Of a stretch of 64,000 nt of DNA, positions 24,824 to 33,427 are shown piece by piece. Position numbers and translations under genes: made by a program. The stretch is taken from positions 8,348 through 72,347 of the forward strand of contig JAYVTS010000144.1 in assembly GCA_043788645.1 (NCBI GenBank). The letters run 5' to 3'. The notes under the pieces are model-generated. The model did not search any database and had not been told where the DNA came from. It worked only from the letters and a program-made list of their open reading frames with translations. The DNA comes from CANIZL01 sp043788645. Lineage in GTDB: Bacteria > Verrucomicrobiota > Verrucomicrobiia > Limisphaerales > UBA9464. The stretch's first letter is position 1; each line of letters starts with the position of its first letter.

Positions 24824-25780
24824 ATGCCGTCGTCCACCGAAGAGCCAAAGGGCCTTTTCGCCCAGTTTCTTCGCTATCTCGAAGCCGAAAGACTCGCGTC
24901 GCCTCACACACGTCGCAACTACGCCCAGGCCGGGCGCGAATTCGAGCGTTGGCACGTCCGCGTCCACGGGGCGGGTCCGGCTTGGCCCGAACTGACCCGA
25001 GACACCTTTCGCGGATACCTGCGCTGGTTAGGACGAGGTTCGCTGGATGCCCGTACCGTAGCGTTGCGATTCAGCGCGTTGCGTTCGTTTTACCGCTGGT
25101 TGCAACGCCACGAACACACCCAAAGCTCACCACTCCGAGGAGTAGTCTTGCCGAAGCGCACTCGTAAATTGCCCCGATTTCTCTCGGAAAACCAAATGCG
25201 CGACCTCCTCGCCGCGCCGCTGCGCGAACTCGAGCGCCGGTTACCCCTCGACCCGCCCCCGAGCCGAGCAGAAAAAGTCGCGCTCGTCCGAGACCTCGCC
25301 GTCCTCGAACTGTTTTACACTGCCGGCCTGCGGATCAGTGAACTTTGCTCGCTCAGACTCCAACAATTGGACCTCGACTCCCGTCTCGTGCGGGTCCTGG
25401 GGAAAGGCAGGAAAGAGAGGGAAATTCCGGTCGGTCGACCTGCCCTCAACGCCCTGTCCGCCTATTGGCTGGCGGTCGCCCATCCCAAAACGCCCGACGC
25501 GTTTGTGTTTTGGGGCTCCGAACACGGCTCGGACCCCTTGACCCCGCGTACCGTCCAGCGGCGACTCAAATTCTACCTCGCTGCCGCCCAACTCGATCCC
25601 GCGCTGAGTCCGCATAAGCTTCGTCATAGTTTTGCCACCCATCTGTTGAATCGAGGAGCGGACCTCCGCAGTGTCCAAGAACTCCTCGGGCACGCCCAAC
25701 TCGCGACCACTCAAGTTTACACGCATGTCTCCCTGGAACGGTTGCAGCAGGTCTATCGAAACGCTCATCCGCGCGCATGA
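24824..25780 (+). CDS. xerC: Tyrosine recombinase XerC/XerD
   Basis: Site-specific recombinase for chromosome dimer resolution at dif. The 318 residues show an N-terminal SAM-like core-binding domain (FLRYLEAERLASPHTRRNYA) and a catalytic domain with the full set: Arg in TAGLRISELCSLR, Lys in VLGKGRKEREIP, HKLRHSFATH, LLGHAQLATTQ and the nucleophile in VYTHVSLERL. C versus D cannot be settled here; length and housekeeping neighbours fit XerC. Its stop overlaps a potential kdsD start (ATGA at 25777). Confidence 0.92.
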   Translation: MPSSTEEPKGLFAQFLRYLEAERLASPHTRRNYAQAGREFERWHVRVHGAGPAWPELTRDTFRGYLRWLGRGSLDARTVALRFSALRSFYRWLQRHEHTQSSPLRGVVLPKRTRKLPRFLSENQMRDLLAAPLRELERRLPLDPPPSRAEKVALVRDLAVLELFYTAGLRISELCSLRLQQLDLDSRLVRVLGKGRKEREIPVGRPALNALSAYWLAVAHPKTPDAFVFWGSEHGSDPLTPRTVQRRLKFYLAAAQLDPALSPHKLRHSFATHLLNRGADLRSVQELLGHAQLATTQVYTHVSLERLQQVYRNAHPRA

Positions 25781-25860
25781 GGAACCGGACTTCTGCAACT
25801 CCTCCCTTCGTCGCAATCCGGGCTAGCCCGTCGTCCAATCCTCGGCGAAGCGTATCCCCC

Positions 25861-26832
25861 ATGAAACCTACCACGCGGGCACGCCAGGTTTTCTCCATTG
25901 AAATCGCCGCTCTTCAAGCCGTACGTCGACGCCTTAATGCCGCATTTGATCAAGCCGTTGCGCTCATTTCTGATACCCTCGCGGCTCGGGGCAAGGTCAT
26001 CGTCGTCGGGGTCGGTAAATCCGGCAATATTGGTCGCAAACTTGCCGCCACCCTCAGCTCTACCGGCACTCCCGCCGTGGTGCTCGATCCCGTGGATGCA
26101 CTCCACGGGGATCTGGGAATTGTGGCTGACGGCGACCTCGTCCTGGCCCTGAGCTATTCGGGAGAATCCGACGAACTCCTCAACTTACTCCCGGCTCTCA
26201 AACGATTTTCCGTCAAACTGATTGCCCTCACCGGTGGGCGCCGCTCCACCTTGGCTCGACACAGCGAGGTGGTGCTCGACGTCCGCGTGCCCAGAGAAGC
26301 GTGTCCCTTCAACCTCGCTCCCACCGCCAGTACCACGGCCACTCTGGTAATGGGCGATGCACTCGCCTTAGCCGTCATGGAAGCGCGGGGGTTCAAGAAA
26401 AAAGACTTCGCCCAACGTCACCCCAGCGGAGCCATTGGGCGAGCGATGCTGGTAAAAGTCGGCGACATCATGCGCCGCGACGCTCGCAACGCAGTCGCCT
26501 CCAGTGATCTCACTGTCAAAGAAGCCCTCCTCATCATGACGCGGGCAAAATCGGGTTCCGTCGCCGTCGTGGACTCCCGGAACCGGCTGGTGGGAGTGTT
26601 CACCGATGGCGATCTGCGACGGCGGATGCCAGAAGATCCGGACATTCTCGGTCGAAGACTCCGAACCGTTATGACGAGCGCCCCGGTTCGCATCCGGGAA
26701 GACGCGTTGGCCGTCGAAGCATTGAAAATTTTCAACGAACGCAACATTGATGACCTGATCGTCGTCAATGCTCAAGGCCATCCGGTGGGGTTGGTCGATA
26801 GCCAAGACCTGCCAAAGCTAAAGCTGATGTAA
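25861..26832 (+). CDS. kdsD: Arabinose-5-phosphate isomerase (KdsD/KpsF)
   Basis: Converts ribulose-5-phosphate to arabinose-5-phosphate, the precursor of Kdo for lipopolysaccharide. An N-terminal SIS domain (VIVVGVGKSGNIGRKLAATL, ALSYSGESDELLNLLP, LAPTASTTATLVMGDALA) is followed by the typical FKKKDFAQRHPSGAIGR and two CBS domains (VGDIMRRD..., LRTVMTSAPV...). The start at 25861 (MKPTTRARQVFSIE) fits family alignments. An ATG at 25777 overlapping the xerC stop would add 28 low-complexity residues and remains possible, in which case the genes are translationally coupled. Confidence 0.92.
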   Translation: MKPTTRARQVFSIEIAALQAVRRRLNAAFDQAVALISDTLAARGKVIVVGVGKSGNIGRKLAATLSSTGTPAVVLDPVDALHGDLGIVADGDLVLALSYSGESDELLNLLPALKRFSVKLIALTGGRRSTLARHSEVVLDVRVPREACPFNLAPTASTTATLVMGDALALAVMEARGFKKKDFAQRHPSGAIGRAMLVKVGDIMRRDARNAVASSDLTVKEALLIMTRAKSGSVAVVDSRNRLVGVFTDGDLRRRMPEDPDILGRRLRTVMTSAPVRIREDALAVEALKIFNERNIDDLIVVNAQGHPVGLVDSQDLPKLKLM

Positions 26833-26893
26833 TTCCAAGTTGGATCCTTAAGTCTCCACTTGGCCCGGCTTGCCCGGATCGGTCCTATCCGGG

Positions 26894-27640
26894 CTAGGGC
26901 CGATAGAGCAGATCAACCACGTTCCTAAGAAATTGCTCTTCGGAAAGACCATCGACGATTTCTATCGGAAATTGCACTTCAGCGCGAAAGTGTTCTGCCA
27001 AATCGTGGTAGAGTTGGACGCGGGCCGTGGCCTCAAATTCGTCGCGACGCAAAATTGCCTGCAGCGCCAAACTGGCTTCAGGTGCGCCCAGCCGCTGCCG
27101 GAGGCGGGCGGCTAGATGCGGTTGAGTGCGCAGAGAATTAAAATGACCCGCTAATAACTGACGTAAATCCGGTTCCGCAGCCTTGGGTTGGCGCACCACC
27201 ACGGTGCCCGCGGCAATATCTCCTAGACGTTGGCACCGCGGTGAAAGCACACTGGCGACCCCGCCCACGAAATAAAAATAGGGAAGAAAATCCACCGCCC
27301 GGAGGAGATTTCGGAGGACTACTTGTCCAAAAGTGAGTTTGAATCCCCGAGCATCGACCACGCGCAAGCGGAAAACCCGTTTCCCAATGGTCTGCCCGCG
27401 CCAAAACCATTCGAAAATAATGCCGTAGGCCAGGGGCAAAATGAATCCACCGAGCAACGCGACGGAGGAAGCCAGCTCCCCGGAAATAAGTCGCAAAGCC
27501 GCCGCCGCGAAACCCAGCCCTACGAGTAAGCCGATCAAGACGGTGAAATCGACCAGCCAAGCCAAAAGCCGTATGAACGGCCCCGCCAGCGGCAAAGCGA
27601 ACTCCACACCTTCAGGAGTACGTATACGAAGGGTCTGCAC
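26894..27640 (-). CDS. RDD family membrane protein
   Basis: A 248-residue protein. An N-terminal beta strand pair (LRIRTPEGVEFALPLAG) leads into the RDD domain: PFIRLLAWLVDFTVLIGLLVG with the Arg and Asp-Asp-type positions, a second helix with YGIIFEWFWRGQTIGKRVF, and a third in LLRAVDFLPYFYFVG. The C-terminal ~100 residues are soluble and helical (LLAGHFNSLRTQPHLAARLR). The family's role is poorly defined (transport or ion homeostasis suggested in some members). Monocistronic or downstream of the PIG-L gene transcript, no overlap. Confidence 0.9.
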   Translation of the reverse strand: MQTLRIRTPEGVEFALPLAGPFIRLLAWLVDFTVLIGLLVGLGFAAAALRLISGELASSVALLGGFILPLAYGIIFEWFWRGQTIGKRVFRLRVVDARGFKLTFGQVVLRNLLRAVDFLPYFYFVGGVASVLSPRCQRLGDIAAGTVVVRQPKAAEPDLRQLLAGHFNSLRTQPHLAARLRQRLGAPEASLALQAILRRDEFEATARVQLYHDLAEHFRAEVQFPIEIVDGLSEEQFLRNVVDLLYRP

Positions 27641-27675
27641 AGTGAACGGTACGAAGAGGGAGCCCGACTCTTCCC

Positions 27676-29622
27676 TTATTTGAGGATCAGCCGACCCCAG
27701 TCGTCGGGTCGGCCTTGAACGCCGCTTCGTGGAGCCCAGGCTAAGCGGGACTTATTAATGTTTTCACCCGGCACGGCATTGATTTTGTCTCCGTCGTAAA
27801 TCAAAACATTAAAACCGAGTTCGCCCCGGAATTTTGCTGGCCTTCCCAATTCGCGCAACGGAATGGCGACGCGAAGGGTGTATCCAGTCGGTGTTTTCCA
27901 AGAAACTAAGCGCGTGCCCGGTGCGGTTTCTTCGATCAAACCTGGCTTTGCATCCGCATCTCGCACCCCTCGAGCGTGGCCCGCAGAGTCAAACGGGAAT
28001 AACCCGAGTTTATAGCAACCCAGCGTGTGTTCAGAACCAGGATGTGGATCGAGACAGAGTTCGACCGAATCACTTCGCCAATGCCCCTTAATATCGTTGG
28101 GAGCAATATTGCTCACCACTTGATCGTCGGCCACCTGGACCTCGATGAAGAGGGTTTCGCCGGCTCGAATGAGATGAACGACCGCGCTGCTATCCGCGGC
28201 GTCCCGTGTTTTTCCCTCCCAAAGATTTGTGTGTGAAATGGCGATCTCTGGGGTTGTATTGGGCCACGCGAAATCTGGGTCGAGTTTGGGTTCGACTCGG
28301 GAGCGAGGCACGGTGATTTGTGGGATCACATGCAAGCGGGCTTTCGCCTGAATGACCGTTCCCAAGGCCGAACCGCCTTCCGCGATCAGGTCGTGGTCAC
28401 CCGTCGCCTCGGCGGGCACGGTAAACTGTGCCGTGATTTGGGTTTTATCTCGGGATGTTTCAATCCTCAGCGGCTTCCATCCGGACGGCCACAGGAGTCT
28501 GGGTGCTTCTAATTTCGTTCGGGTACCGGTATTCAGAACCACTGTGTTCATTGAACCAGCGACGACCGGTAGATCGGGGGCGAAACTCGCGGCCGCGTGA
28601 TCAATACCTTGCTGGCGGACGAAGGTTTGGTAATTCTCGACTGCAGGGCGGGCAACAAAAGAGAGCACTTCCCGTTTTTCTGGGTTGGGGGGTGGAAAAA
28701 CTCGGGGGACGAGCGTGGGCGCGCCGGGCAACGGGAGGCCGCGAAAGAGATCGGTTTCTTCCGCGATGAACGGCACCACACTTTTGACGAGTTGCAAACG
28801 CTGTGGACGAACGAACCAAGGCGAATTTCCAAAATTTCCGAACCCTTGAGAGCGATGATTCGCTAGGGCTTCACCGGCCAAACGAGCCGGGATGCGACCG
28901 TCGGTCAGGGCATTGGTAGTCGTTAAAGTGGCCATAAACTGGCCGTTTCCGCCAAAGTACAATTTTCGCGGCTGCCAAACGCTGAGACCCTCGTGGGTCA
29001 ATTGCTCAGGAAATCGCTGGGCGTTGGCCGCGGCGTCGAAGGCTTCCGTTGCGAGCCATCCCGCCGCTTGATGGTTGCCGTGCTGGCCGGGGGTGGGAGC
29101 GGGGTTCATCGTCACAATGACCTCTGGACGCAGCAGCCGGACGAGCCGGACCAGTCGTCGGAGTGTCTCTTCGTGACCCCATTTTTCAAGGGTGACTCGT
29201 AAGCTCTCGGTGTAGGCGAAATCTTCGCGTTCAAGAAAATAGGCAAAGCGGACGCCGATCTTGACCAAACACGCCCGCAATTCTGCCTCACGCAGGAGGC
29301 CCAGGCTAGGCCCATATTGCGTGCCGACCATATTACCACCGCCCTCACCGCGGGTGCAATAGACGTGCGCCACCGTCCGCCCTTGTCGCCAGGCGAGGTC
29401 TGCGATCAGCGGAGCAATTCCCGTTTCATCGTCAGGATGAGCAAAAACTCCGAGGACATCCGTCTTGAGCAGAGCGGCGCCTTGGAGCGGCCCGGAGGAC
29501 TCCGGTTGCGGAGTCGCTGTGTCCTCACCTTGCAGGCGGGTCCAGGCCAGCAAAGGCACGATGGCCAAGAGTGCAAGACGGACGAACCCACTGATGACCC
29601 GAGCCCGTGAAAGAAGGTGCAT
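27676..29622 (-). CDS. PIG-L family deacetylase fused to a CBM9-like sugar-binding domain
   Basis: Secreted 648-residue protein. A signal peptide (FVRLALLAIVPLLAW) precedes a LmbE/PIG-L N-acetyl-sugar deacetylase domain with the zinc motif FAHPDDETG (~60), TRGEGGGN and the downstream GQHGNHQAAG histidines. The middle ~250 residues include beta-sandwich regions (NTVVLNTGTRTKLEAPRLL; ITAQFTVPAEATGDHDLIAE). The C-terminal ~180 residues resemble family 9 carbohydrate-binding/DOMON modules (TLFIEVQVADDQVV, DSVELCLDPHPGSE, YTLRVAIPLRELG, GFNVLIYDGD). Inferred role: deacetylation of an extracellular glycan or glycoconjugate. Confidence 0.87.
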   Translation of the reverse strand: MHLLSRARVISGFVRLALLAIVPLLAWTRLQGEDTATPQPESSGPLQGAALLKTDVLGVFAHPDDETGIAPLIADLAWRQGRTVAHVYCTRGEGGGNMVGTQYGPSLGLLREAELRACLVKIGVRFAYFLEREDFAYTESLRVTLEKWGHEETLRRLVRLVRLLRPEVIVTMNPAPTPGQHGNHQAAGWLATEAFDAAANAQRFPEQLTHEGLSVWQPRKLYFGGNGQFMATLTTTNALTDGRIPARLAGEALANHRSQGFGNFGNSPWFVRPQRLQLVKSVVPFIAEETDLFRGLPLPGAPTLVPRVFPPPNPEKREVLSFVARPAVENYQTFVRQQGIDHAAASFAPDLPVVAGSMNTVVLNTGTRTKLEAPRLLWPSGWKPLRIETSRDKTQITAQFTVPAEATGDHDLIAEGGSALGTVIQAKARLHVIPQITVPRSRVEPKLDPDFAWPNTTPEIAISHTNLWEGKTRDAADSSAVVHLIRAGETLFIEVQVADDQVVSNIAPNDIKGHWRSDSVELCLDPHPGSEHTLGCYKLGLFPFDSAGHARGVRDADAKPGLIEETAPGTRLVSWKTPTGYTLRVAIPLRELGRPAKFRGELGFNVLIYDGDKINAVPGENINKSRLAWAPRSGVQGRPDDWGRLILK

Positions 29623-29816
29623 GACTTAAAGAACAACGTCCGGCGCAGCCGTAAAGCAAGACCAGGAGTCTTCCTCATCAAAAACCGATGGTTACGAACC
29701 TCTTTCTATGGGTAAGGATGAGAGAGGACTTGGCATACTCCCAAGCCCTCCTCCTCTACCCCCAAAGTCAGGTCAGCCTGATTCCACCCGGGATGAGAAG
29801 TTCTCGGGCTTTGGCG

Positions 29817-30494
29817 TCAGGGCCCACCAAATTTCTCTACCCACGGGCGAACCACCGGCGCCCAAACAGCATACCCGGCTCGATTTAAGTGAAGACGGTC
29901 CGCCTCAAACAATTCGGCCCGCGGCGCCCGGGCAGTATCCAACAACGGCGACGCCACATCCAATTCGATCCAATTTGGTTCAGTCAGCAAACGCCGACGA
30001 ATTCCTTCGTTGAGTTCATCCTGTAAGGCGAATAGATGTTGGCGCACAGGACTGTGTTTGGTGCTGAGGATCGCCACGGGCAGTCCCGGAAGCGTTGCTC
30101 GCATCTGGGCCCGGAATTCATCAAAATCGGCCAGGCATTCCTTCACTGAACGACCGGCGGCCAAGTCATTGTCTCCCTCATAAACGACGACTGCGCGAGG
30201 ACGATACTTCGGCACCAACCGTGCAAAGTAGAAATTGAGATCTCGCCACGTCGACCCTCCAAAACCACGGTTCAGCACATAGTGACCCGCAAAGTCGTTG
30301 GAAAGGCTTTGCCACTTTACAATGCTCGAACTGCCGGTGAACAATACGGGGCCGGCCAGGGGCGGGTTCGTTTGATCCCGACGTTCAAAAAAGCGGATCT
30401 CGTTCTCGAAACGACGCGGGTCGTCATCCGCCACCACTGGGTCAGCACCAAAGCAAGAAAGCATTAGGGTGATCGCGAGCAGTCGTGACATCAT
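29817..30494 (-). CDS. Secreted SGNH/GDSL-type hydrolase
   Basis: A 225-residue esterase-like protein. Signal peptide MMSRLLAITLMLSCFGADPV (start 30494 or 30491). Block I has the variant GSSSIVKW in place of GDS(L), block II has the Gly in NRGFGGSTWRDL, block III EGDNDLAAG, and block V the catalytic DxxH in DRLHLNRAGYAVW. Substrate unknown; carbohydrate esters are common in this SGNH group. It sits about 60 bp downstream of the minus-strand beta-CASP gene. Confidence 0.88.
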   Translation of the reverse strand: MMSRLLAITLMLSCFGADPVVADDDPRRFENEIRFFERRDQTNPPLAGPVLFTGSSSIVKWQSLSNDFAGHYVLNRGFGGSTWRDLNFYFARLVPKYRPRAVVVYEGDNDLAAGRSVKECLADFDEFRAQMRATLPGLPVAILSTKHSPVRQHLFALQDELNEGIRRRLLTEPNWIELDVASPLLDTARAPRAELFEADRLHLNRAGYAVWAPVVRPWVEKFGGP

Positions 30495-30551
30495 GGTGAG
30501 AGAGTCTTCGGTAAAAGGTTCTCCCGACAACTCAATTTATTGGCGACCGTG

Positions 30552-31976
30552 TTACGCTTCCACCAACTGACCCGGACCCGGCGTGTAAACTTTAATTCTC
30601 GGCCAGCTTTTCTTAATCTGCGCCGAGAACCAGGATCGAGCCGCTCCATCGCCATGACCGAGCAACACCACTTTGGGCTGCACCTGCCCGACAAATTCTA
30701 GCAGATCACGCCTGTTGGCATGGGCTGTTAGATCAAATTCCTCTAACTGACACGACTTAGTCAATTGCCCGGCAGAACTACTAAAGTTGAAACGAGAACC
30801 CGGGCGGGCCTTCCGCAAACGTCCAGCCGGTGAATCGGGATCCGAATAGCCCACAAAAAGGATCGAATGTTTGGGGTCGGCTGCCATCCGAACGGCGAGG
30901 TCATGCGCCGCCGTGTGCTCGGTCATCATTCCCGCAGTGATGACGAAAATCTTACCCGGAGAAAGTTTAAGACTATCAATGTTCTTAGGCGAGAGCACTT
31001 GCAAATCCAGGGCCTCAGTGAGTTTGAGTTTGGTGAGGGAGCGATTTGCTCGATGAGATTCAAGATCGTAAATCTCGGTAAAAACTCGGCCCAATCCCCC
31101 GATATGAACCGGCTGCCGACGCAAGCGTCCCGAGTCCATGAGGAGGGCTAGTTCGGCGAGAATTTCTTGAGTCCTCCCCAGCGCAAAGGCCGGGATTAGC
31201 ACCGATCCCTTCCGTTTCAAGGTCTCTAACATGACGTCCGCCAATCGGTCCAGCTCAGCCTCTCTCGACCATTTTTTGGGCACTTCCACCGCACCGCGAG
31301 TCGTCTCCATGATCAACACATCCGCCCGGACGTCCTGGAATTCCGCCTTGCGCAAGATCGTTTGATCATGAAAACAGACGTCACCGGTGTAAAACAGCGT
31401 CTGTTTTTGGCCCCGCATGAGGACCCCCGCCGAACCGAGCGCGTGGCCCGCATCGTGAAATTCCAAGGTCGGTGAGCGCACCCCACGATAAACCTTGTGA
31501 GGAAGCGCGAACTCGATTTCCCGACCACACTTAAACCCCTGAAACACTGGCGCGTAATCATCCACTTGTTCGTGGGTAAAAAACGGATAATCCCGAATTC
31601 CAAGCTCGGTCCGCTGCCGTTCCATGACGTTGACGGAGTTGTGGAGGACGCGCTCGACCAAGAAGTAACTCAGCTCCGTCATCAGCACCCGTGCCGAGGG
31701 GAACTTCTGCAACGCCACGGGCAGCGCACCCACATGGTCATGGTGACAGTGAGTAATGACAATGGCATCGAGGTCCTCGCGTTCGATCTTGCTGAACAGG
31801 GGTAAGCCTGCTCGCCCTTCGCGTTTTGGGTGGACGCCCGCATCGAACAACACGGTATGCCCTTCCAGGTCGACAAACCACGAACTAGCACCGATGTCCG
31901 CGTCAGGATTCAGATTGATGATCCGCACCCCGGTATGGAGACAGGCTTTTGGCCCGGGCGAAACCCATTTCGGCAA
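30552..31976 (-). CDS. MBL-fold beta-CASP metallo-hydrolase (RNase-like)
   Basis: A 474-residue protein of the YsaA/CPSF73-like group. The metallo-beta-lactamase core has the zinc motif THCHHDHVGALP, with further ligands in FHDAGHALGSAGV and YTGDVCFHD. The beta-CASP insert has VLIMETTRG, SVLIPAFALGRTQEILAELA and FVITAGMMTEHTAAHDLA. The C-terminal RNA-specificity part has FDLTAHANRRDLLEFV and VLLGHGDGAARSWF. Related proteins process or degrade RNA; activity here is inferred. The start ATG at 31976 gives MPKWVSPGPKACLHTG. Confidence 0.88.
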   Translation of the reverse strand: MPKWVSPGPKACLHTGVRIINLNPDADIGASSWFVDLEGHTVLFDAGVHPKREGRAGLPLFSKIEREDLDAIVITHCHHDHVGALPVALQKFPSARVLMTELSYFLVERVLHNSVNVMERQRTELGIRDYPFFTHEQVDDYAPVFQGFKCGREIEFALPHKVYRGVRSPTLEFHDAGHALGSAGVLMRGQKQTLFYTGDVCFHDQTILRKAEFQDVRADVLIMETTRGAVEVPKKWSREAELDRLADVMLETLKRKGSVLIPAFALGRTQEILAELALLMDSGRLRRQPVHIGGLGRVFTEIYDLESHRANRSLTKLKLTEALDLQVLSPKNIDSLKLSPGKIFVITAGMMTEHTAAHDLAVRMAADPKHSILFVGYSDPDSPAGRLRKARPGSRFNFSSSAGQLTKSCQLEEFDLTAHANRRDLLEFVGQVQPKVVLLGHGDGAARSWFSAQIKKSWPRIKVYTPGPGQLVEA

Positions 31977-32007
31977 AAACCCAAGCCGAATTCCTCGACG
32001 AACAATC

Positions 32008-32283
32008 TCAATTCTGTTCCGGCTTCGGTGGACGAAGACCCACTGCGCCCGCGATCTCTTCGAATTCTTCGCGAGAGACTTCGTGAAGCTCTCGACCGCG
32101 CCGGGCTAGGTGTTCATTCACCTTAATGGCCTTTTCGGTCATTTCCTCGTGGGTCTCGGCTGAACCGCCGAGCAGGGCGAAGTTCTTGCCCGTGGTGATA
32201 CGCTTGTGACCATCGCGACCATCCAGGCCGACGCCGACCAAGAGCGCCGGGACCGGTTTTGTTGGAGATTTCTCCTTCGCCAT
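32008..32283 (-). CDS. Small conserved-looking hypothetical protein
   Basis: 91 residues from ATG 32283 (MAKEKSPTKPVPALLVGVGL). An early block LLVGVGLDGRDGHKRITTGK is followed by ALLGGSAETHEEMTEKAIKV and a charged helical tail ending KPEQN. Soluble, with no motif of known function. It lies 31 bp upstream of the beta-CASP hydrolase on the same strand, so the two are probably co-transcribed. Confidence 0.7.
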   Translation of the reverse strand: MAKEKSPTKPVPALLVGVGLDGRDGHKRITTGKNFALLGGSAETHEEMTEKAIKVNEHLARRGRELHEVSREEFEEIAGAVGLRPPKPEQN

Positions 32284-32390
32284 AGGCGCGAACCTAGAGG
32301 AAGGCTCCGGTGCTGCAAGCAGCCGTCGTGAATCGAAGTACATCATCCACGATTGCCGCGCATCCGCTCAGACGCTCTATTGGCGGGTCA

Positions 32391-32615
32391 ATGATTGTGC
32401 GTATGAGTTCCCGACGCGTCGTCGAGAACATTTTGCGGTGTGGGTTCGCAGGCATCTGCGCCCTGGCGTCTGGCGGATGCCGGACGGTGGATCCCGGCAC
32501 CCATGAAACCAGCACTGGGTTGCAATATCGCCCCTTGGGGGACCTGCAATATGTCGAGAACCCCGGGGTTTACGTCGGAGAAAAGTCCGGCTACCCAGTT
32601 AAACCTGTCCGTTAA
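32391..32615 (+). CDS. Small lipoprotein-like protein with ETSTGL motif
   Basis: About 74 residues from ATG 32391 (an ATG at 32403 is also possible). A hydrophobic leader ending ASGGC gives a possible lipobox, then CRTVDPGTHETSTGLQYRPL. The mature peptide closely parallels the start of the next gene (CRTTPGDPNETSTGLPYHPP), so the two are related by duplication. Its TAA overlaps the ATG of the peptidase gene (TAATG at 32613-32617), indicating coupling. Function unknown. Confidence 0.65.
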   Translation: MIVRMSSRRVVENILRCGFAGICALASGGCRTVDPGTHETSTGLQYRPLGDLQYVENPGVYVGEKSGYPVKPVR

Positions 32616-33313
32616 TGAAAATTAGCCCCCTTTCCCTAGTCGCCGCGGCCGTTCTGACCGGGAGCATCACGGGTTGCCGCACCACCCCCGGCGATCCAAA
32701 TGAAACCAGCACCGGCTTGCCCTACCATCCACCCCCGGGGATGACCTACGTGGATACCCCGCCTGGTTTCAGCGCCCCGGCCCCCGGGGAGCCCCTCACC
32801 CAACGCCGGTATCTTCCGCCGACACCCGAAATCCCATCCCCCAAGCGACGGTTGCTGACGACCCCCTTGACCAACCCGGCAATCCCGGAAATTGGAATTA
32901 GGTCTCCCGCCAACCCCTTTCCGACGGCGGAGGTAGGCGTGCCACAAAATGAGTGGGTACAAGCGGCCGCCGAGTGGAAAGGTGTGCCGTACCGACTCGG
33001 GGGTACGACCCGGCAGGGAATTGATTGCTCAGGCTTAGTGCAACAGCTGTATCGAGAAGTGCGCCATCAAGAACTTCCTCGAACGACCTCCGAGCTATTT
33101 GCGAAGACGGTCTCCACGGGCGTCAGCGAAGTTCAGCCGGGCGACTTGCTTTTTTTCACTAGTGGGAAGGGCGACGAATCGAGTCACGTCGGCCTCGTAA
33201 TTGGCAACCGTGTGTTCGTTCATTCGAGTACCACGCTGGGCGTGACCTACGGTTCCCTAGACGATAAGTATTGGAGCAAGCGCTTTACCGGTTCTCGGCG
33301 GTATGATCCGTGA
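32615..33313 (+). CDS. NlpC/P60 (C40) peptidase, lipoprotein
   Basis: A 232-residue murein endopeptidase candidate. Leader MKISPLSLVAAAVLTGSITG then Cys gives a lipobox. A Pro-rich linker (30-105) carries the ETSTGL motif shared with the preceding small protein. The catalytic domain has YRLGGTTRQGIDCSGLVQQL (nucleophile Cys in DCSGL), VQPGDLLFF, and the His in ESSHVGLVIGNRVFVHSS, completing the Cys-His pair. Predicted to cleave peptide cross-links near the outer membrane. It forms a two-gene unit with the preceding ORF. Confidence 0.9.
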   Translation: MKISPLSLVAAAVLTGSITGCRTTPGDPNETSTGLPYHPPPGMTYVDTPPGFSAPAPGEPLTQRRYLPPTPEIPSPKRRLLTTPLTNPAIPEIGIRSPANPFPTAEVGVPQNEWVQAAAEWKGVPYRLGGTTRQGIDCSGLVQQLYREVRHQELPRTTSELFAKTVSTGVSEVQPGDLLFFTSGKGDESSHVGLVIGNRVFVHSSTTLGVTYGSLDDKYWSKRFTGSRRYDP

Positions 33314-33427
33314 GGGTTGGGTGGCTTAATTCACTTACCGACTTCTTCTGGCACAATCTGCCTCGAGATAAAGTCGCAAAGTTCGACGTGGACGAGCCCG
33401 GCTCGGGCCGGTTGCCGTGATTTCTGA

